A DNA stretch of 52,756 nucleotides, from assembly GCF_900188405.1 (NCBI RefSeq), contig NZ_FZOF01000042.1:1-52756 (forward strand). The letters run 5' to 3'. Below the pieces are notes generated by a model. The model was not told the DNA's origin and did no database searches. It saw only the letters and a program-made list of their open reading frames with translations. Shown one piece after another: positions 25,336-33,540 of this stretch (position 1 is the first letter of the stretch; each line of letters starts with the position of its first letter). The DNA comes from Actinacidiphila glaucinigra. GTDB lineage: Bacteria > Actinomycetota > Actinomycetes > Streptomycetales > Streptomycetaceae. The translations under genes were made by a program, and so were the position numbers.

Positions 25336-26604
25336 TCAGATCATGACGGCGATGTACTCGTCCACCAACGGGACCTTGAAGGCGTCCTTCACCCCGGCCA
25401 GGCCGCCGGGCACGCCCTGCTCGGGCTTGACGATGTAGCTCTGGGTGGCGCTGGGCTCCCACGGGTCGGAGAAGTCGAGGGCCGGGCCCAGCCCGGGGTC
25501 GTACTGCTTCTGCCGGCGGTGCGCCTCGATGATGCCCGTCCGGCTGAGGTCCTTGGCCGCGCAGGCCGACTTCAGGTCCTGGACGGCCACCGCCATCGTG
25601 TTGTGCCCGGTCACCAGGCCCTGGTCCAGCGGGGCCCCCGGGTAGCGGCGCCGGTAGTCCGCGACGAGCCTCCCGGCCTCGGGGGCGTCGCTGCTCAGCG
25701 CCGGGGTGGGGGCGACGAGCTCCAGCATCTTCAGCAGCGCCGGCGCCGCGGGGGTCTTCAGCAGCCGCGGGTCAAAGCCGACGGCGCTGCCGAGGAACGG
25801 CACGTCGAGACCGATCGCGGCGGCGGCGCCGACCGCCGAGGCCGTCTGCGGGGGGCTGGTGCTGATCAGGATGGCCTTCACACCGGACTCGGCGAGTTCC
25901 CGCACCTCCTGCGACAGGTCCTCGCGGCTGTCCTGGACCTTCTTCTCGACGAGGGTCATGCCGCGCTCGTCGGCGACGAACCGGGCCCCGCGCCGCGCGT
26001 TGTTGCCGTAGTCCCCGTCGAGGTACAGGTAGCCGATCCGGTCGCCGGGCCCGAGCCCCCGGGTTTCCACGAGGTACTCGAAGCCGTTGACCATGTCGAC
26101 GTCGTACGTGGAGTTGATCGTCGTCAGGGTGTGCTGGCCGAGCAGGTTCGAGGAGTAGCCCAGCGAGGTCGTCATCACGTCGTCGTTCATGATGTTGTCG
26201 AGCAGGACGTTGATGATCGACGAGCCGAGCAGTCCCGGCATCGCGGCGATCCTCGGTTCCATCTCGTTGTACTGGACGACGGCCTTCTCGACGTCGTAGC
26301 CGTGGTCGCGGACGAGCAGCTTGAGCTTGCGGCCGCACACACCGCCCTTGCGGTTGACCTGGTCGACGTAGAGCTTCTCGGCCTGCAGCACGGAGCGGCC
26401 CAGGGGGCCGTACGGTCCGGACAGGTCGGTGAGGACGCCCAGGGTGATGGCGGAGTCGGTGACGCCGGGCCCGATCCTGACGCCGTTCGCGTCGACCGGG
26501 CCGTCGTCCGCGGTGGTACCGGTGTCCCCGCCGCAGGCCGTGAGGACGCAGGTGAGGGCGGCGGTGAGGACGACGGTGGACCTGAGGCGCTGTTTCCGGG
26601 TCAC
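25336..26604 (-). CDS. ABC transporter substrate-binding lipoprotein, branched-chain amino acid type
   Basis: The protein has 422 residues. A lipobox, LTAC, places the lipidated residue at Cys24 after a short hydrophobic signal. The mature part is a type I periplasmic-binding fold (Peripla_BP_6) with ITLGVLTDLSGPYGPLG, GVCGRKLKLLVRDHGYDVEKAV, YLYLDGDYGNNARRGA and VKAILISTSPPQTAS. GTG 26604 has AGGAG ten bases upstream. No permease or ATPase gene is adjacent, so it is either an orphan subunit or a sensor. It faces two PucR-type regulators across a shared region of 347 bp, which suggests control by one of them. Confidence 0.88.
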   Translation of the reverse strand: MTRKQRLRSTVVLTAALTCVLTACGGDTGTTADDGPVDANGVRIGPGVTDSAITLGVLTDLSGPYGPLGRSVLQAEKLYVDQVNRKGGVCGRKLKLLVRDHGYDVEKAVVQYNEMEPRIAAMPGLLGSSIINVLLDNIMNDDVMTTSLGYSSNLLGQHTLTTINSTYDVDMVNGFEYLVETRGLGPGDRIGYLYLDGDYGNNARRGARFVADERGMTLVEKKVQDSREDLSQEVRELAESGVKAILISTSPPQTASAVGAAAAIGLDVPFLGSAVGFDPRLLKTPAAPALLKMLELVAPTPALSSDAPEAGRLVADYRRRYPGAPLDQGLVTGHNTMAVAVQDLKSACAAKDLSRTGIIEAHRRQKQYDPGLGPALDFSDPWEPSATQSYIVKPEQGVPGGLAGVKDAFKVPLVDEYIAVMI

Positions 26605-26951
26605 GGTGTGCTCGCTCCTGGAGGGGTGGGACCGCGGGTGCGGTGGCGGCCACCGCCGTGGGGCCGGTGGTGCGGGAGCTCCATGGGAAGAGACCGCGGC
26701 CGGTTCGGCGAGGGGCGGGTGCGTTTCTGGTCGCGGTTCCCAACGGCGGCGGGGCCCGGCTGTGCAGCGGCACCGCCCGCACTGTCCCGTACGACCGTGT
26801 GTTCGGTGGTGTGTGGGTTCTGTCCGGATGTCGGTCACGTTTGCGTCACCTGTCTTCCGAGCCGGGCTACCAGCCGGTAGGAATGCCGGAGCGGGCAACC
26901 CCCCACCCCCCACCCCCCGCCCCGCGCCCGGAGAGCCGAGAGGAAGGTCGG
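26605..26951. promoter_or_regulatory. Divergent intergenic region, binding lipoprotein / PucR pair
   Basis: These 347 bases contain no gene I can support. CTACCAGCCGGTAG (26867-26880) is a near-perfect palindrome that could be an operator. (ACCCCCC)x3 at 26898-26918 puts a G-tract on the minus strand, 33 bp before the regulator start. The rest shows no clear promoter elements. Confidence 0.5.
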
Positions 26952-28205
26952 ATGGCCAGCCCCGCGCCGACGCGTCCCATGCGCACCGCGGGCGTCACGG
27001 GCGCCTCGGGACGGGAGCACCACGACGTGCTGAGAGCCGCCGCACTGCAGGTCCGCGGACAGGTGGCGCCGGTCGCGGCGCACATCGTCGAGCGGATCCG
27101 GGACCGGCACCCGGCCTACCGGGAGCCCGCGCTGGCCCCGTCCGGCCTGCTGGAGGAGACCGAGGGGTCGGTCGCCGCCGTCCTCGACTCGCTCGCCGAT
27201 CCCGGGCGTTCCACGGTGTCCGCCGAATACCTGTCGTGGGTGGGGGAACGCCGGGCCTGGCAGGGCTTCCCGCTGGAGCCGATGATGGGCGCCTGCCGCA
27301 CGGCCGGTGACGCGCTGTGGCTCGCGCTGGTCCGGGCCGGGGAGGGCCAGGGGCCCGAGGGGACGCAGCTGATCGCCCGCGCGGCCGCGGAGGTCTGGGA
27401 CCTGTTCGAGCGGGACAGCCGGCTGATGGCCGACGCCTACCTGCGCGCCCGCGGCGAGGTGACCTTCCACCGGCAGCGCGGCCGCAGGGCGCTGGAAGGA
27501 GTGCTCGCCGGGCGGGTGGACGCCACCGGCCTCGCCGAGGCCGCGGACGCGCTGGGCCTGCCCGAGCACGGCCGCTTCGCGGTCGCCGTCGTCCGCGGCA
27601 CCGCCGGGACCGCCGTGCCCGTACGGCGGCGGAGCGCGGTGCCCGCCCGGGTGCGGGTGCACCGGGCGTTCCCGCCCGGCGGCGAGGTGCTCCTGGCCGA
27701 CCTGGGCGTGGGCGACCTGACGCTCGGCGACTTCGCGGCCGCGCTGGAGGTGCCCGCCGGGACGCGGGCCGGGCTGAGCCCGGAGGTGGACCGGCTGGGC
27801 GCGGTCGGGCACGCCAGGGAACTCGCCGAACTCGCGCTGCGCACCTGCACCCGGGACGGCGAGGTGGCCGTCCTGGACCGCCGCTACCCGGCCGGGCTGC
27901 TCGCCCGCCGCCCGGACGTCGCGAGCGAGGTCGCCGCCGCGGTGCTGGGCGGGCTGCGGGAGGCGGAGGCCGCGGAGGCCGGCGTGCTCCTGGAGACCCT
28001 GGAGGCGTGGCTGGACGCCGGCGGCTCCGTCGAGAAGGCCTCGGCCGCCCTGTTCTGCCACGCCAACACCGTGCGCCGGCGGCTGCGCCGGCTGGACGAG
28101 CTCACCGGCCGCTCCGTGGCGCGGCCGCGCGACGTGGTGCACCTGGCGCTCGCCCTGGACGCCGAGCGGATCTCCGCGGCGCACGGCCCCCGGGCGCCCC
28201 GGTGA
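26952..28205 (+). CDS. PucR-type helix-turn-helix regulator (first of pair)
   Basis: The protein has 417 residues. An N-terminal alpha-helical domain (about 20-150, RsbRD/GGDEF-like N region of this family) leads to a middle domain and a C-terminal PucR/CdaR helix-turn-helix, GGSVEKASAALFCHANTVRRRLRRLDELTG followed by DVVHLALAL. The HANTVRRRL recognition helix is diagnostic. ATG 26952 has GAGGAAGG upstream. Its stop overlaps the start of the next gene as GTGA. The ligand is unknown; such regulators usually activate catabolic genes, and the divergent lipoprotein gene is the likeliest target. Confidence 0.87.
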   Translation: MASPAPTRPMRTAGVTGASGREHHDVLRAAALQVRGQVAPVAAHIVERIRDRHPAYREPALAPSGLLEETEGSVAAVLDSLADPGRSTVSAEYLSWVGERRAWQGFPLEPMMGACRTAGDALWLALVRAGEGQGPEGTQLIARAAAEVWDLFERDSRLMADAYLRARGEVTFHRQRGRRALEGVLAGRVDATGLAEAADALGLPEHGRFAVAVVRGTAGTAVPVRRRSAVPARVRVHRAFPPGGEVLLADLGVGDLTLGDFAAALEVPAGTRAGLSPEVDRLGAVGHARELAELALRTCTRDGEVAVLDRRYPAGLLARRPDVASEVAAAVLGGLREAEAAEAGVLLETLEAWLDAGGSVEKASAALFCHANTVRRRLRRLDELTGRSVARPRDVVHLALALDAERISAAHGPRAPR

Positions 28206-29401
28206 CGGCGCGTCCGCGGACGCGGGACGAGGCGGCCGGGGAGCTGCTGCGGACGGCGGCGCTGCGCATGAAGGAACGCGTCGGCGAGCTCGCGGAGCAG
28301 GTCATGGCGCGGCTGCACACCGAGGTCCCCGGCTTTGTGGACCACGTCGACGACCCCGACTGCTCCCTCGACGGCTTCGCCACGATGATCACCATGCACC
28401 TGGACCGGCTCGTGGACCCGGAGCGCGACGCGGACGCGGCCCGTTACCTGCGCGAGGCCGGTCGGCGCCAGGCCGCACAGGGCATGCCACCGGAACTGCT
28501 GACGCACGTCTTCGCCGTGGGCGGCGCCGTCGTGTGGCAGGGACTCGTCGACACCGTCGCCGCGCACCACCCCGGCGGCATCCCGCTCATGGTGCACATC
28601 GCCCCGCGGATGTGGGGGTTCCGCGAGCGCACGACGGCGATCCTGGCCGACGCCTATCGGGAGACCCTGGGCGACGGCACGGCCGGCGGCGGCAGAAGGG
28701 CCGTCCGCGTGCTGGAGGCGCTGCTCGACGGGCGCACCGACAGCCTCGGTGTACGCGCCGCCGCCCAGGCCCTGGGCGTGCCGGGTGACGGCCGTTTCGT
28801 CGTGGCGGTGACCAGCGTGCGGGCCTCGGCCTCCGGCACGCCCGGCGACGACGCCTTCCCGGCGGGCGCCGGCAGCCGGGTGCTGCGGGTGCCCCGCGGC
28901 ACGGGCGAGGTCCTGGTCGTCCTGCTCGGCGACCGCTCCCCCGGGGCACTCGCCGCGCTCCTGGGCGCGGTCCCCGGACTGCGGGCGGGGGTCAGCCCGG
29001 TCGTACACGGTCCGGCCGAACTGCACCGGGCCCTGACGCTCGCCGAACTGGCCCTGCCCACGTGCGCCTTCGACGGCGAGGTGGCGCTGTGGGAGGACCG
29101 GATGCCGACGGTCGTGGCCGCCGCGGACCGGCGGCTCGCCGGCGAGCTGGCCGAGCGCGTCCTCGGCCCGCTGCGGGAGCTGCCCGACGAGGAGCGCGAG
29201 TCCCTGCTGCTCACCTTCACCACGTGGATGGAGTGCGACGGCTCCCCGCGCGCCGCGGCCGAACGCATGGACTGCCACCGCAACACGGTCCTCAACCGCC
29301 TGCGCCGCCTCGAACTCCTCACCGGGCGCCGCCTCGCCCACCCCCGCGAACTCGTCGACCTCGCCCTCGCCGTCGACGTCCTGCGCTCCGCCGCCACCTG
29401 A
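28202..29401 (+). CDS. PucR-type helix-turn-helix regulator (second of pair)
   Basis: The protein has 399 residues and is a paralogue of its upstream neighbour. It has the same order of helical N-terminus (MKERVGELAEQVMARLH region), middle domain (LEALLDGRTDSLGVRAAAQALGVPGDGRFVVAV) and C-terminal helix-turn-helix (MDCHRNTVLNRLRRLELLTGRRL). GTG 28202 shares GTGA with the preceding stop, so the pair is translationally coupled and probably made in equal amounts. They may act as a heterodimer, which is an inference. Confidence 0.87.
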   Translation: MTARPRTRDEAAGELLRTAALRMKERVGELAEQVMARLHTEVPGFVDHVDDPDCSLDGFATMITMHLDRLVDPERDADAARYLREAGRRQAAQGMPPELLTHVFAVGGAVVWQGLVDTVAAHHPGGIPLMVHIAPRMWGFRERTTAILADAYRETLGDGTAGGGRRAVRVLEALLDGRTDSLGVRAAAQALGVPGDGRFVVAVTSVRASASGTPGDDAFPAGAGSRVLRVPRGTGEVLVVLLGDRSPGALAALLGAVPGLRAGVSPVVHGPAELHRALTLAELALPTCAFDGEVALWEDRMPTVVAAADRRLAGELAERVLGPLRELPDEERESLLLTFTTWMECDGSPRAAAERMDCHRNTVLNRLRRLELLTGRRLAHPRELVDLALAVDVLRSAAT

Positions 29402-29428
29402 GCCGGCCCGCCGTCCCCTCGGCCGGAA

Positions 29429-30322
29429 CTACGGCGCCGCCAGCAGTCGCAGCGCCCGCGGGACGGTCCGCGCGGTCAGCGGCAGGGGGCCGAGGGGCTC
29501 GCCGTCGGCGTAGCCGGTGATGCCGTCGGCGGCGAGCGTGATCGCGGCGGCGCGGTGCACGGTCACCACGGGGTGGCCGAGGTGGGTGCCGCGGTAGACC
29601 CGGGGGAAGACACGCAGCAGTGTGCTGCGGCTGCACGGCCCGACCACGCAGATGTCGAAGCGCCCGTCGTCGAGTTCGGCGCCGGCGCAGATCCGCATGC
29701 CGCCGCCGTACGAGGTGCCGTTGCCGACGGCGACGAGGGTGGCCTCGATCTCCTGCTCGGCTCCGTCGTCGAGGGTGATGCGGTACGGGATGGGGCGCAG
29801 TGCGGCCAGTTCGGCCAGCATCGCCACGTCGTAGCGGAGCCGCCCGCTGGGCCGGCGCATGCGGTTGCCGCGGTCGTTGACCCGGGAGTCGAAGCCGGAG
29901 GCGAGGACCGTGCCGAACCACCGTTCGCCCGCGCGGCCGAGGTCGATCTCGCGGACGGACTCCTCCTTCAGGGCCCGCGCGATCGCCTCCCCGGCTGCCG
30001 CGGGCTCGCGTATCGGAAGCCCGGTCGCCCGCGCGAAGTCGTTGCCCGTGCCGACGGCGACGACGCCCAGCGGCGTGCCGGTTCCCGCCACCGCCTGGAG
30101 GGCCAGCGACACCATGCCGTCGCCGCCGACCGCGACCAGGGCCCCGGTACCGGCCGCCACGGCCTCTCGGGCCCGCGCGAGGGCGTCCGCCGCGTCGGTG
30201 CCGACGACGGTGCACACGTCGAAGCCCGCACGGCGCAGTGCGTCGGCGGCCGGTCCCACGGCGCCGGCGCCCCGCCCGCGGCCCGCGGTGGGGTTGGAGA
30301 CGATGGTGATCTCGCTGGTCAC
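29429..30322 (-). CDS. Diacylglycerol kinase-family lipid kinase
   Basis: The protein has 297 residues. The DAGK catalytic domain shows IVSNPTAGRGRG near the start, the nucleotide motif VAVGGDGMVSLAL and GVVAVGTGNDFARATG. A C-terminal beta-sandwich contains VGNGTSYGGGMRI and DDGRFDICVVG. It probably phosphorylates diacylglycerol or a related lipid at the cytoplasmic membrane face, as DgkB and YegS do. GTG 30322 is the start. It lies downstream of tatC on the same strand, after a strong hairpin. Confidence 0.9.
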   Translation of the reverse strand: MTSEITIVSNPTAGRGRGAGAVGPAADALRRAGFDVCTVVGTDAADALARAREAVAAGTGALVAVGGDGMVSLALQAVAGTGTPLGVVAVGTGNDFARATGLPIREPAAAGEAIARALKEESVREIDLGRAGERWFGTVLASGFDSRVNDRGNRMRRPSGRLRYDVAMLAELAALRPIPYRITLDDGAEQEIEATLVAVGNGTSYGGGMRICAGAELDDGRFDICVVGPCSRSTLLRVFPRVYRGTHLGHPVVTVHRAAAITLAADGITGYADGEPLGPLPLTARTVPRALRLLAAP

Positions 30323-30420
30323 GCGCGGACCCTACCCTGCGGTAGCCGAGCCGTCGAGATCACCGGCGCCCCTTCTTGCGAGGGGCGACCACGGCCGGCA
30401 AAGGCCCGTGCCGCATGACG

Positions 30421-30456
30421 ACGGGGCCCCGCCCGGATGTCCGGGCGGGGCCCCGT
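30421..30456 (-). terminator. Strong terminator hairpin after tatC
   Basis: ACGGGGCCCCGCCCGG (30421-30436) pairs perfectly over 16 bp with CCGGGCGGGGCCCCGT (30441-30456) around ATGT. It starts 16 bp beyond the tatC stop. Confidence 0.88.
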
Positions 30457-30471
30457 CGGGGTTCCGCGGCG

Positions 30472-31407
30472 TCAGGTCGCGTCGTCGAAGTCGCCGGAGC
30501 GGCGTCCGTCCTCGACGGGTCCGGGCTGCTCGGGAACGGAGGCCGAGACACGCTCACCGGGGCCGATCGCCTCCGGGGTGAGGTCCAGCTCGGAGGCCTC
30601 GTCGTCGGAGAGATCGGCGTCGGGGTTGCGCCAGCGCCGGCGCCGGTCGTTGAACAGCGAGAAGGCGACCGCGCAGAAGTAGAGGACGACGATCGGGCCG
30701 GACAGGGCGATCATGCTGACCGGGTCGGTGGTCGGCGTCGCGACGGCGCCGAAGACGAAGACGCCCATGACCACACCGCGCCACCAGCCCGCCATACGGC
30801 GGCCGCTGACCATGCCGACCAGGTTGAGCATGACCAGGAGCAGCGGGAGTTCGAAGGCGATGCCGAAGACCAGCACCATGCGGATGGTGAAGTCCAGCAC
30901 ACCGTCCAGCTTCAGCAGGTTGGAGGAGCCCTCGGGCGTGAAGCTGATCAGCACCTTGATGCTGACCGGCATGATCTTGTAGGCGAGAAGGGCGCCGCCC
31001 AGGAAGAGCGGGAGCGCCGCACCCACGAACATGTAGGTGTACTTGCGCTCGTGCCGGTGCAGACCGGGGGCGATGAAGGCCCACAGCTGGTACAGCCACA
31101 CCGGGCTGGCGCCGATGACGCCTGCCATGAAGCAGACCTGCATCGTGAGGGCGAACGGCGCCGTCAGCGAGTCGAACGTGACGATGGCGCAGTTGCCGCC
31201 GCTGCTGACGACCCCGGGGCCGCACTTGGGTACCGGAGAGGCCAGGAACTCCAGGAGCTGCTGGCTGTAGAAGGCGGCGACGATCGCCACCACAACGATC
31301 GCGAGCACACTCTTGGCGAGCCGGTTGCGCAGCTCACGCAGGTGCTCCACGAGCGGCATGCGCCCGTCGGGGTCCTTCGACGGCTTTTCGCGGGCAGACT
31401 TGAGCAA
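30472..31407 (-). CDS. tatC: Sec-independent translocase subunit TatC
   Basis: TatC is the twin-arginine signal receptor and core of the Tat translocon. This copy has 311 residues. The N-terminal MPLVEHLRELRNRLAKS motif is the diagnostic TatC start, six membrane helices follow, and the conserved PxxxFIAPGL and ATPTTDPVSM segments are present. A charged cytoplasmic tail of about 60 residues ends the protein. The start is TTG 31407, with GAGGA seven bases upstream; the resulting MLKSAR N-terminus matches what I recall for Streptomyces TatC. It follows tatA by 64 bp. No tatB lies here. Confidence 0.96.
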   Translation of the reverse strand: MLKSAREKPSKDPDGRMPLVEHLRELRNRLAKSVLAIVVVAIVAAFYSQQLLEFLASPVPKCGPGVVSSGGNCAIVTFDSLTAPFALTMQVCFMAGVIGASPVWLYQLWAFIAPGLHRHERKYTYMFVGAALPLFLGGALLAYKIMPVSIKVLISFTPEGSSNLLKLDGVLDFTIRMVLVFGIAFELPLLLVMLNLVGMVSGRRMAGWWRGVVMGVFVFGAVATPTTDPVSMIALSGPIVVLYFCAVAFSLFNDRRRRWRNPDADLSDDEASELDLTPEAIGPGERVSASVPEQPGPVEDGRRSGDFDDAT

Positions 31408-31471
31408 CCCAGGTCCTCATCTCACGCGGTGGCCGGCGTCCCCGCCGGCGGCCCGTACCTGTGCCGTCGTG

Positions 31472-31765
31472 TCAGCTCTGCGTCTGGCGGGGCTGCTGGG
31501 TGTCGGAGACCGGGCGGGCGCTGTTGACGTCACCGGGCGCGGCCTGGATGGTCCTCGGCGCGGCCTGGGCGTCGGCGGGCGCGTCGGCCGGGGCCGCAGC
31601 CGGGGCGGCCGAGTCGTCCGACTTCATCGCCTTCGCCTCGCTCTTCAGGATGCGCATCGACTTCCCAAGGCCGCGGGCCATGTCGGGGAGACGCTTGGCC
31701 CCGAACAGCAGCAGAACGACGACAAGGATGAGGATGATCTCAGGGGCGCCGAGCCTGCCGAACAT
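31472..31765 (-). CDS. tatA: Sec-independent translocase subunit TatA
   Basis: The protein has 97 residues. One N-terminal membrane helix (PEIILILVVVLLLFGAKRLP, ending in the FGxxRLP hinge) is followed by an amphipathic helix (DMARGLGKSMRILKSEAKAM) and an acidic, alanine-rich tail. It oligomerises to form the pore element of the Tat pathway. ATG 31765 has GAAGG upstream. A 288-bp gap before it, up to the 66-residue membrane protein gene, contains no gene and probably holds the tat promoter. Confidence 0.95.
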   Translation of the reverse strand: MFGRLGAPEIILILVVVLLLFGAKRLPDMARGLGKSMRILKSEAKAMKSDDSAAPAAAPADAPADAQAAPRTIQAAPGDVNSARPVSDTQQPRQTQS

Positions 31766-32053
31766 AAGCTTTACCTTCTCACCGAGGCGGCATGGGTTCT
31801 TGAGCAGCGGGCTCCGGGTCCGTGGACACGGTGTCCGCTCTGCCAGCGATCGTAACGTGCGGGGGTAAACGCCTGGCAATCCCCCGGCGTCCTTGCCGTT
31901 GCCACCCCGCCGCGCTCATCCGGGGCAACCTCAGCAGCGTACCTTCCTGGACGAGGAAGGACGAGAGTGCTCCGTACAGCGCTTTCCCGGTGTTTCCGGG
32001 CGCCCCCGGCGACACGGCGGCGACGGCGGGGCCGTCGTCAGCGGGGCCGGTCG

Positions 32054-32254
32054 TCAGCGCGACAGTTCGCCGGCGCCGCGCGCCAGCGGCTCGGCGGCGC
32101 GCCGCAGGTCCTCGGAGGCCTGCAGCAGCCGGTCGCTGCTGCGCCCCACCTGCCGGGCGAGGCCGCGCACCTCGGCGTACACACGAAGAGCGAGGACACC
32201 GAGCACGAGCAGGCCGGCGGTCGCGAGGCCGACGTACAGGTAGAGCCACCACAT
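32054..32254 (-). CDS. Small membrane protein with coiled-coil tail
   Basis: This 66-residue protein has one N-terminal membrane helix (LYLYVGLATAGLLVLGVLAL) and a short helical tail with regular spacing (VRGLARQVGRSSDRLLQASEDLRR region), resembling DUF948-type proteins. ATG 32254 starts directly at the hydrophobic MWWLYLY; the Shine-Dalgarno sequence is weak. It lies 19 bp after the zinc-ribbon gene, in the same run of genes as pafBC. Function unknown. Confidence 0.65.
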   Translation of the reverse strand: MWWLYLYVGLATAGLLVLGVLALRVYAEVRGLARQVGRSSDRLLQASEDLRRAAEPLARGAGELSR

Positions 32255-32273
32255 GACAGCCGAGCGTAGCGGC

Positions 32274-32561
32274 TCAGCCGGTGTGCAGCCGCATCGTGCG
32301 GACACCGCCGTCGGTGAGGAGCTCCACGATGCGGTCGCCCGCCGGCTTGCGCACGGAGGAGCCGCAGTCGGGACAGGTGAAGGAGTAGAAGGTCGTGCGG
32401 TGGCTGCCGCCGATGGCCAGCCGCAGGGCGTCGGCCGACAACTCGAAGCTGGTGCGGCACTCCGGGCACGAGGCCCGGAAGATCACCTCGGGCGGGGTCG
32501 CGGCGGGGTCGCCGAGCCGGCTGACGGTACCGAGGGGGTCGAGCGTGTCGAGGTCGTCCAT
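32274..32561 (-). CDS. Small zinc-ribbon protein
   Basis: The protein has 95 residues. Two CxxC knuckles, SCPECRTSF and TCPDCGSSV, are about 38 residues apart and should bind one zinc ion. The rest is acidic. ATG 32561 lies 13 bp after the pafC stop, with the ribosome binding site across that stop, so it is co-transcribed with pafC. I do not recognise a named family; the role is unknown. Confidence 0.75.
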   Translation of the reverse strand: MDDLDTLDPLGTVSRLGDPAATPPEVIFRASCPECRTSFELSADALRLAIGGSHRTTFYSFTCPDCGSSVRKPAGDRIVELLTDGGVRTMRLHTG

Positions 32562-32574
32562 CCCGGCGCTTCCC

Positions 32575-33522
32575 TCACTCGCCGTAGGCCGCGAGGGCCT
32601 GGGCGGCGGCGTCGCGGGCGCTGCCGGAGAGGTCGGCCGGGGACACGATGCGCCCGTCACGGCCGAGCCGCAGCGCGAGACGGCGCAGCGAGCCCGGGTC
32701 GGGGGTGCGCAGGGTGATCCGGAGCCCGCCGTCGGGGAGTTCCTCGGCGAGGTCGTGCGGGTAGTACTCGGCGACCCAGCGGCCACCGGGGCCGACCTCG
32801 ATCACGACCTCCGGGTCGTCGCCGGCCGGCTGCACCAGCCCCTGCGACAGGTCGCGCGGCTCGATGCGCGGCGGGTCGCTGGGCGTGTCCAGCAGACGGA
32901 TCTCGGCGACCCGGTCGAGGCGGAAGGTGCGCCGGTCCTCCGACAGGTAGCACCAGCCCTCGAAGTAGGTGTGGCCGACCGCGAACAGGCGGATCGGGTC
33001 GACCTCGCGCTCGGTGAGTTCGTCCCGGGACGGCGAGTAGTAGCGGATCCACAGGCGCCGGCGCTCGGCGATGGCACGGTCGACGTCGGCGAAGACACTG
33101 CCCTCGGACTCGAAGGTGACCGACAGCCGGGAGGACGCGCCGGCGGCCTCGCCCGCCGCGCCCTCGATCTTGGCGGTGGCCCGCAGCAGCGCCTGCCGGT
33201 CGCTCTCGCGCAGTCCGGGCAGGTTGGCGACGGCGCGGGCGGCGACCAGCAGCGCGGCGGCCTCGTCGGCGGCCAGCCGCAGCGGCTGCGCGACGTCGTC
33301 CACGTTGTGCCACCAGATCCGCTCGCCGTCGGTGTCGATGTCGAGCAGGTCGCCGCCCCGGAAACTCGTGCCGCACAGCGGCAGCACGTTCAGGTCGCCG
33401 ATCAGCTCGGCCTCGGTGACCCCGAACGCCCGGGCCACGTCGCTCACGCGGGCGCCGGGGCGCTCACGCAGATAGGTGACCAGGGACAGCATCCGGCGCG
33501 TCTGGTCGATCGCGTTGGCCAT
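32575..33522 (-). CDS. pafC: PafC, WYL-domain transcriptional regulator
   Basis: The protein has 315 residues. The N-terminal winged helix (DQTRRMLSLVTYLRERPG onward) precedes the WYL domain, with IRYYSPSRDE and FEGWCYLSEDRRTFRLDRV, and a C-terminal WCX domain. In mycobacteria PafB and PafC together activate the LexA-independent DNA-damage regulon. Here pafC follows pafB with 18 bp between. Unlike mycobacteria, pafA is separated from pafBC by two FKBP genes. Confidence 0.93.
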   Translation of the reverse strand: MANAIDQTRRMLSLVTYLRERPGARVSDVARAFGVTEAELIGDLNVLPLCGTSFRGGDLLDIDTDGERIWWHNVDDVAQPLRLAADEAAALLVAARAVANLPGLRESDRQALLRATAKIEGAAGEAAGASSRLSVTFESEGSVFADVDRAIAERRRLWIRYYSPSRDELTEREVDPIRLFAVGHTYFEGWCYLSEDRRTFRLDRVAEIRLLDTPSDPPRIEPRDLSQGLVQPAGDDPEVVIEVGPGGRWVAEYYPHDLAEELPDGGLRITLRTPDPGSLRRLALRLGRDGRIVSPADLSGSARDAAAQALAAYGE

Positions 33523-33540
33523 CTCTCCGTACTCCTCCGC

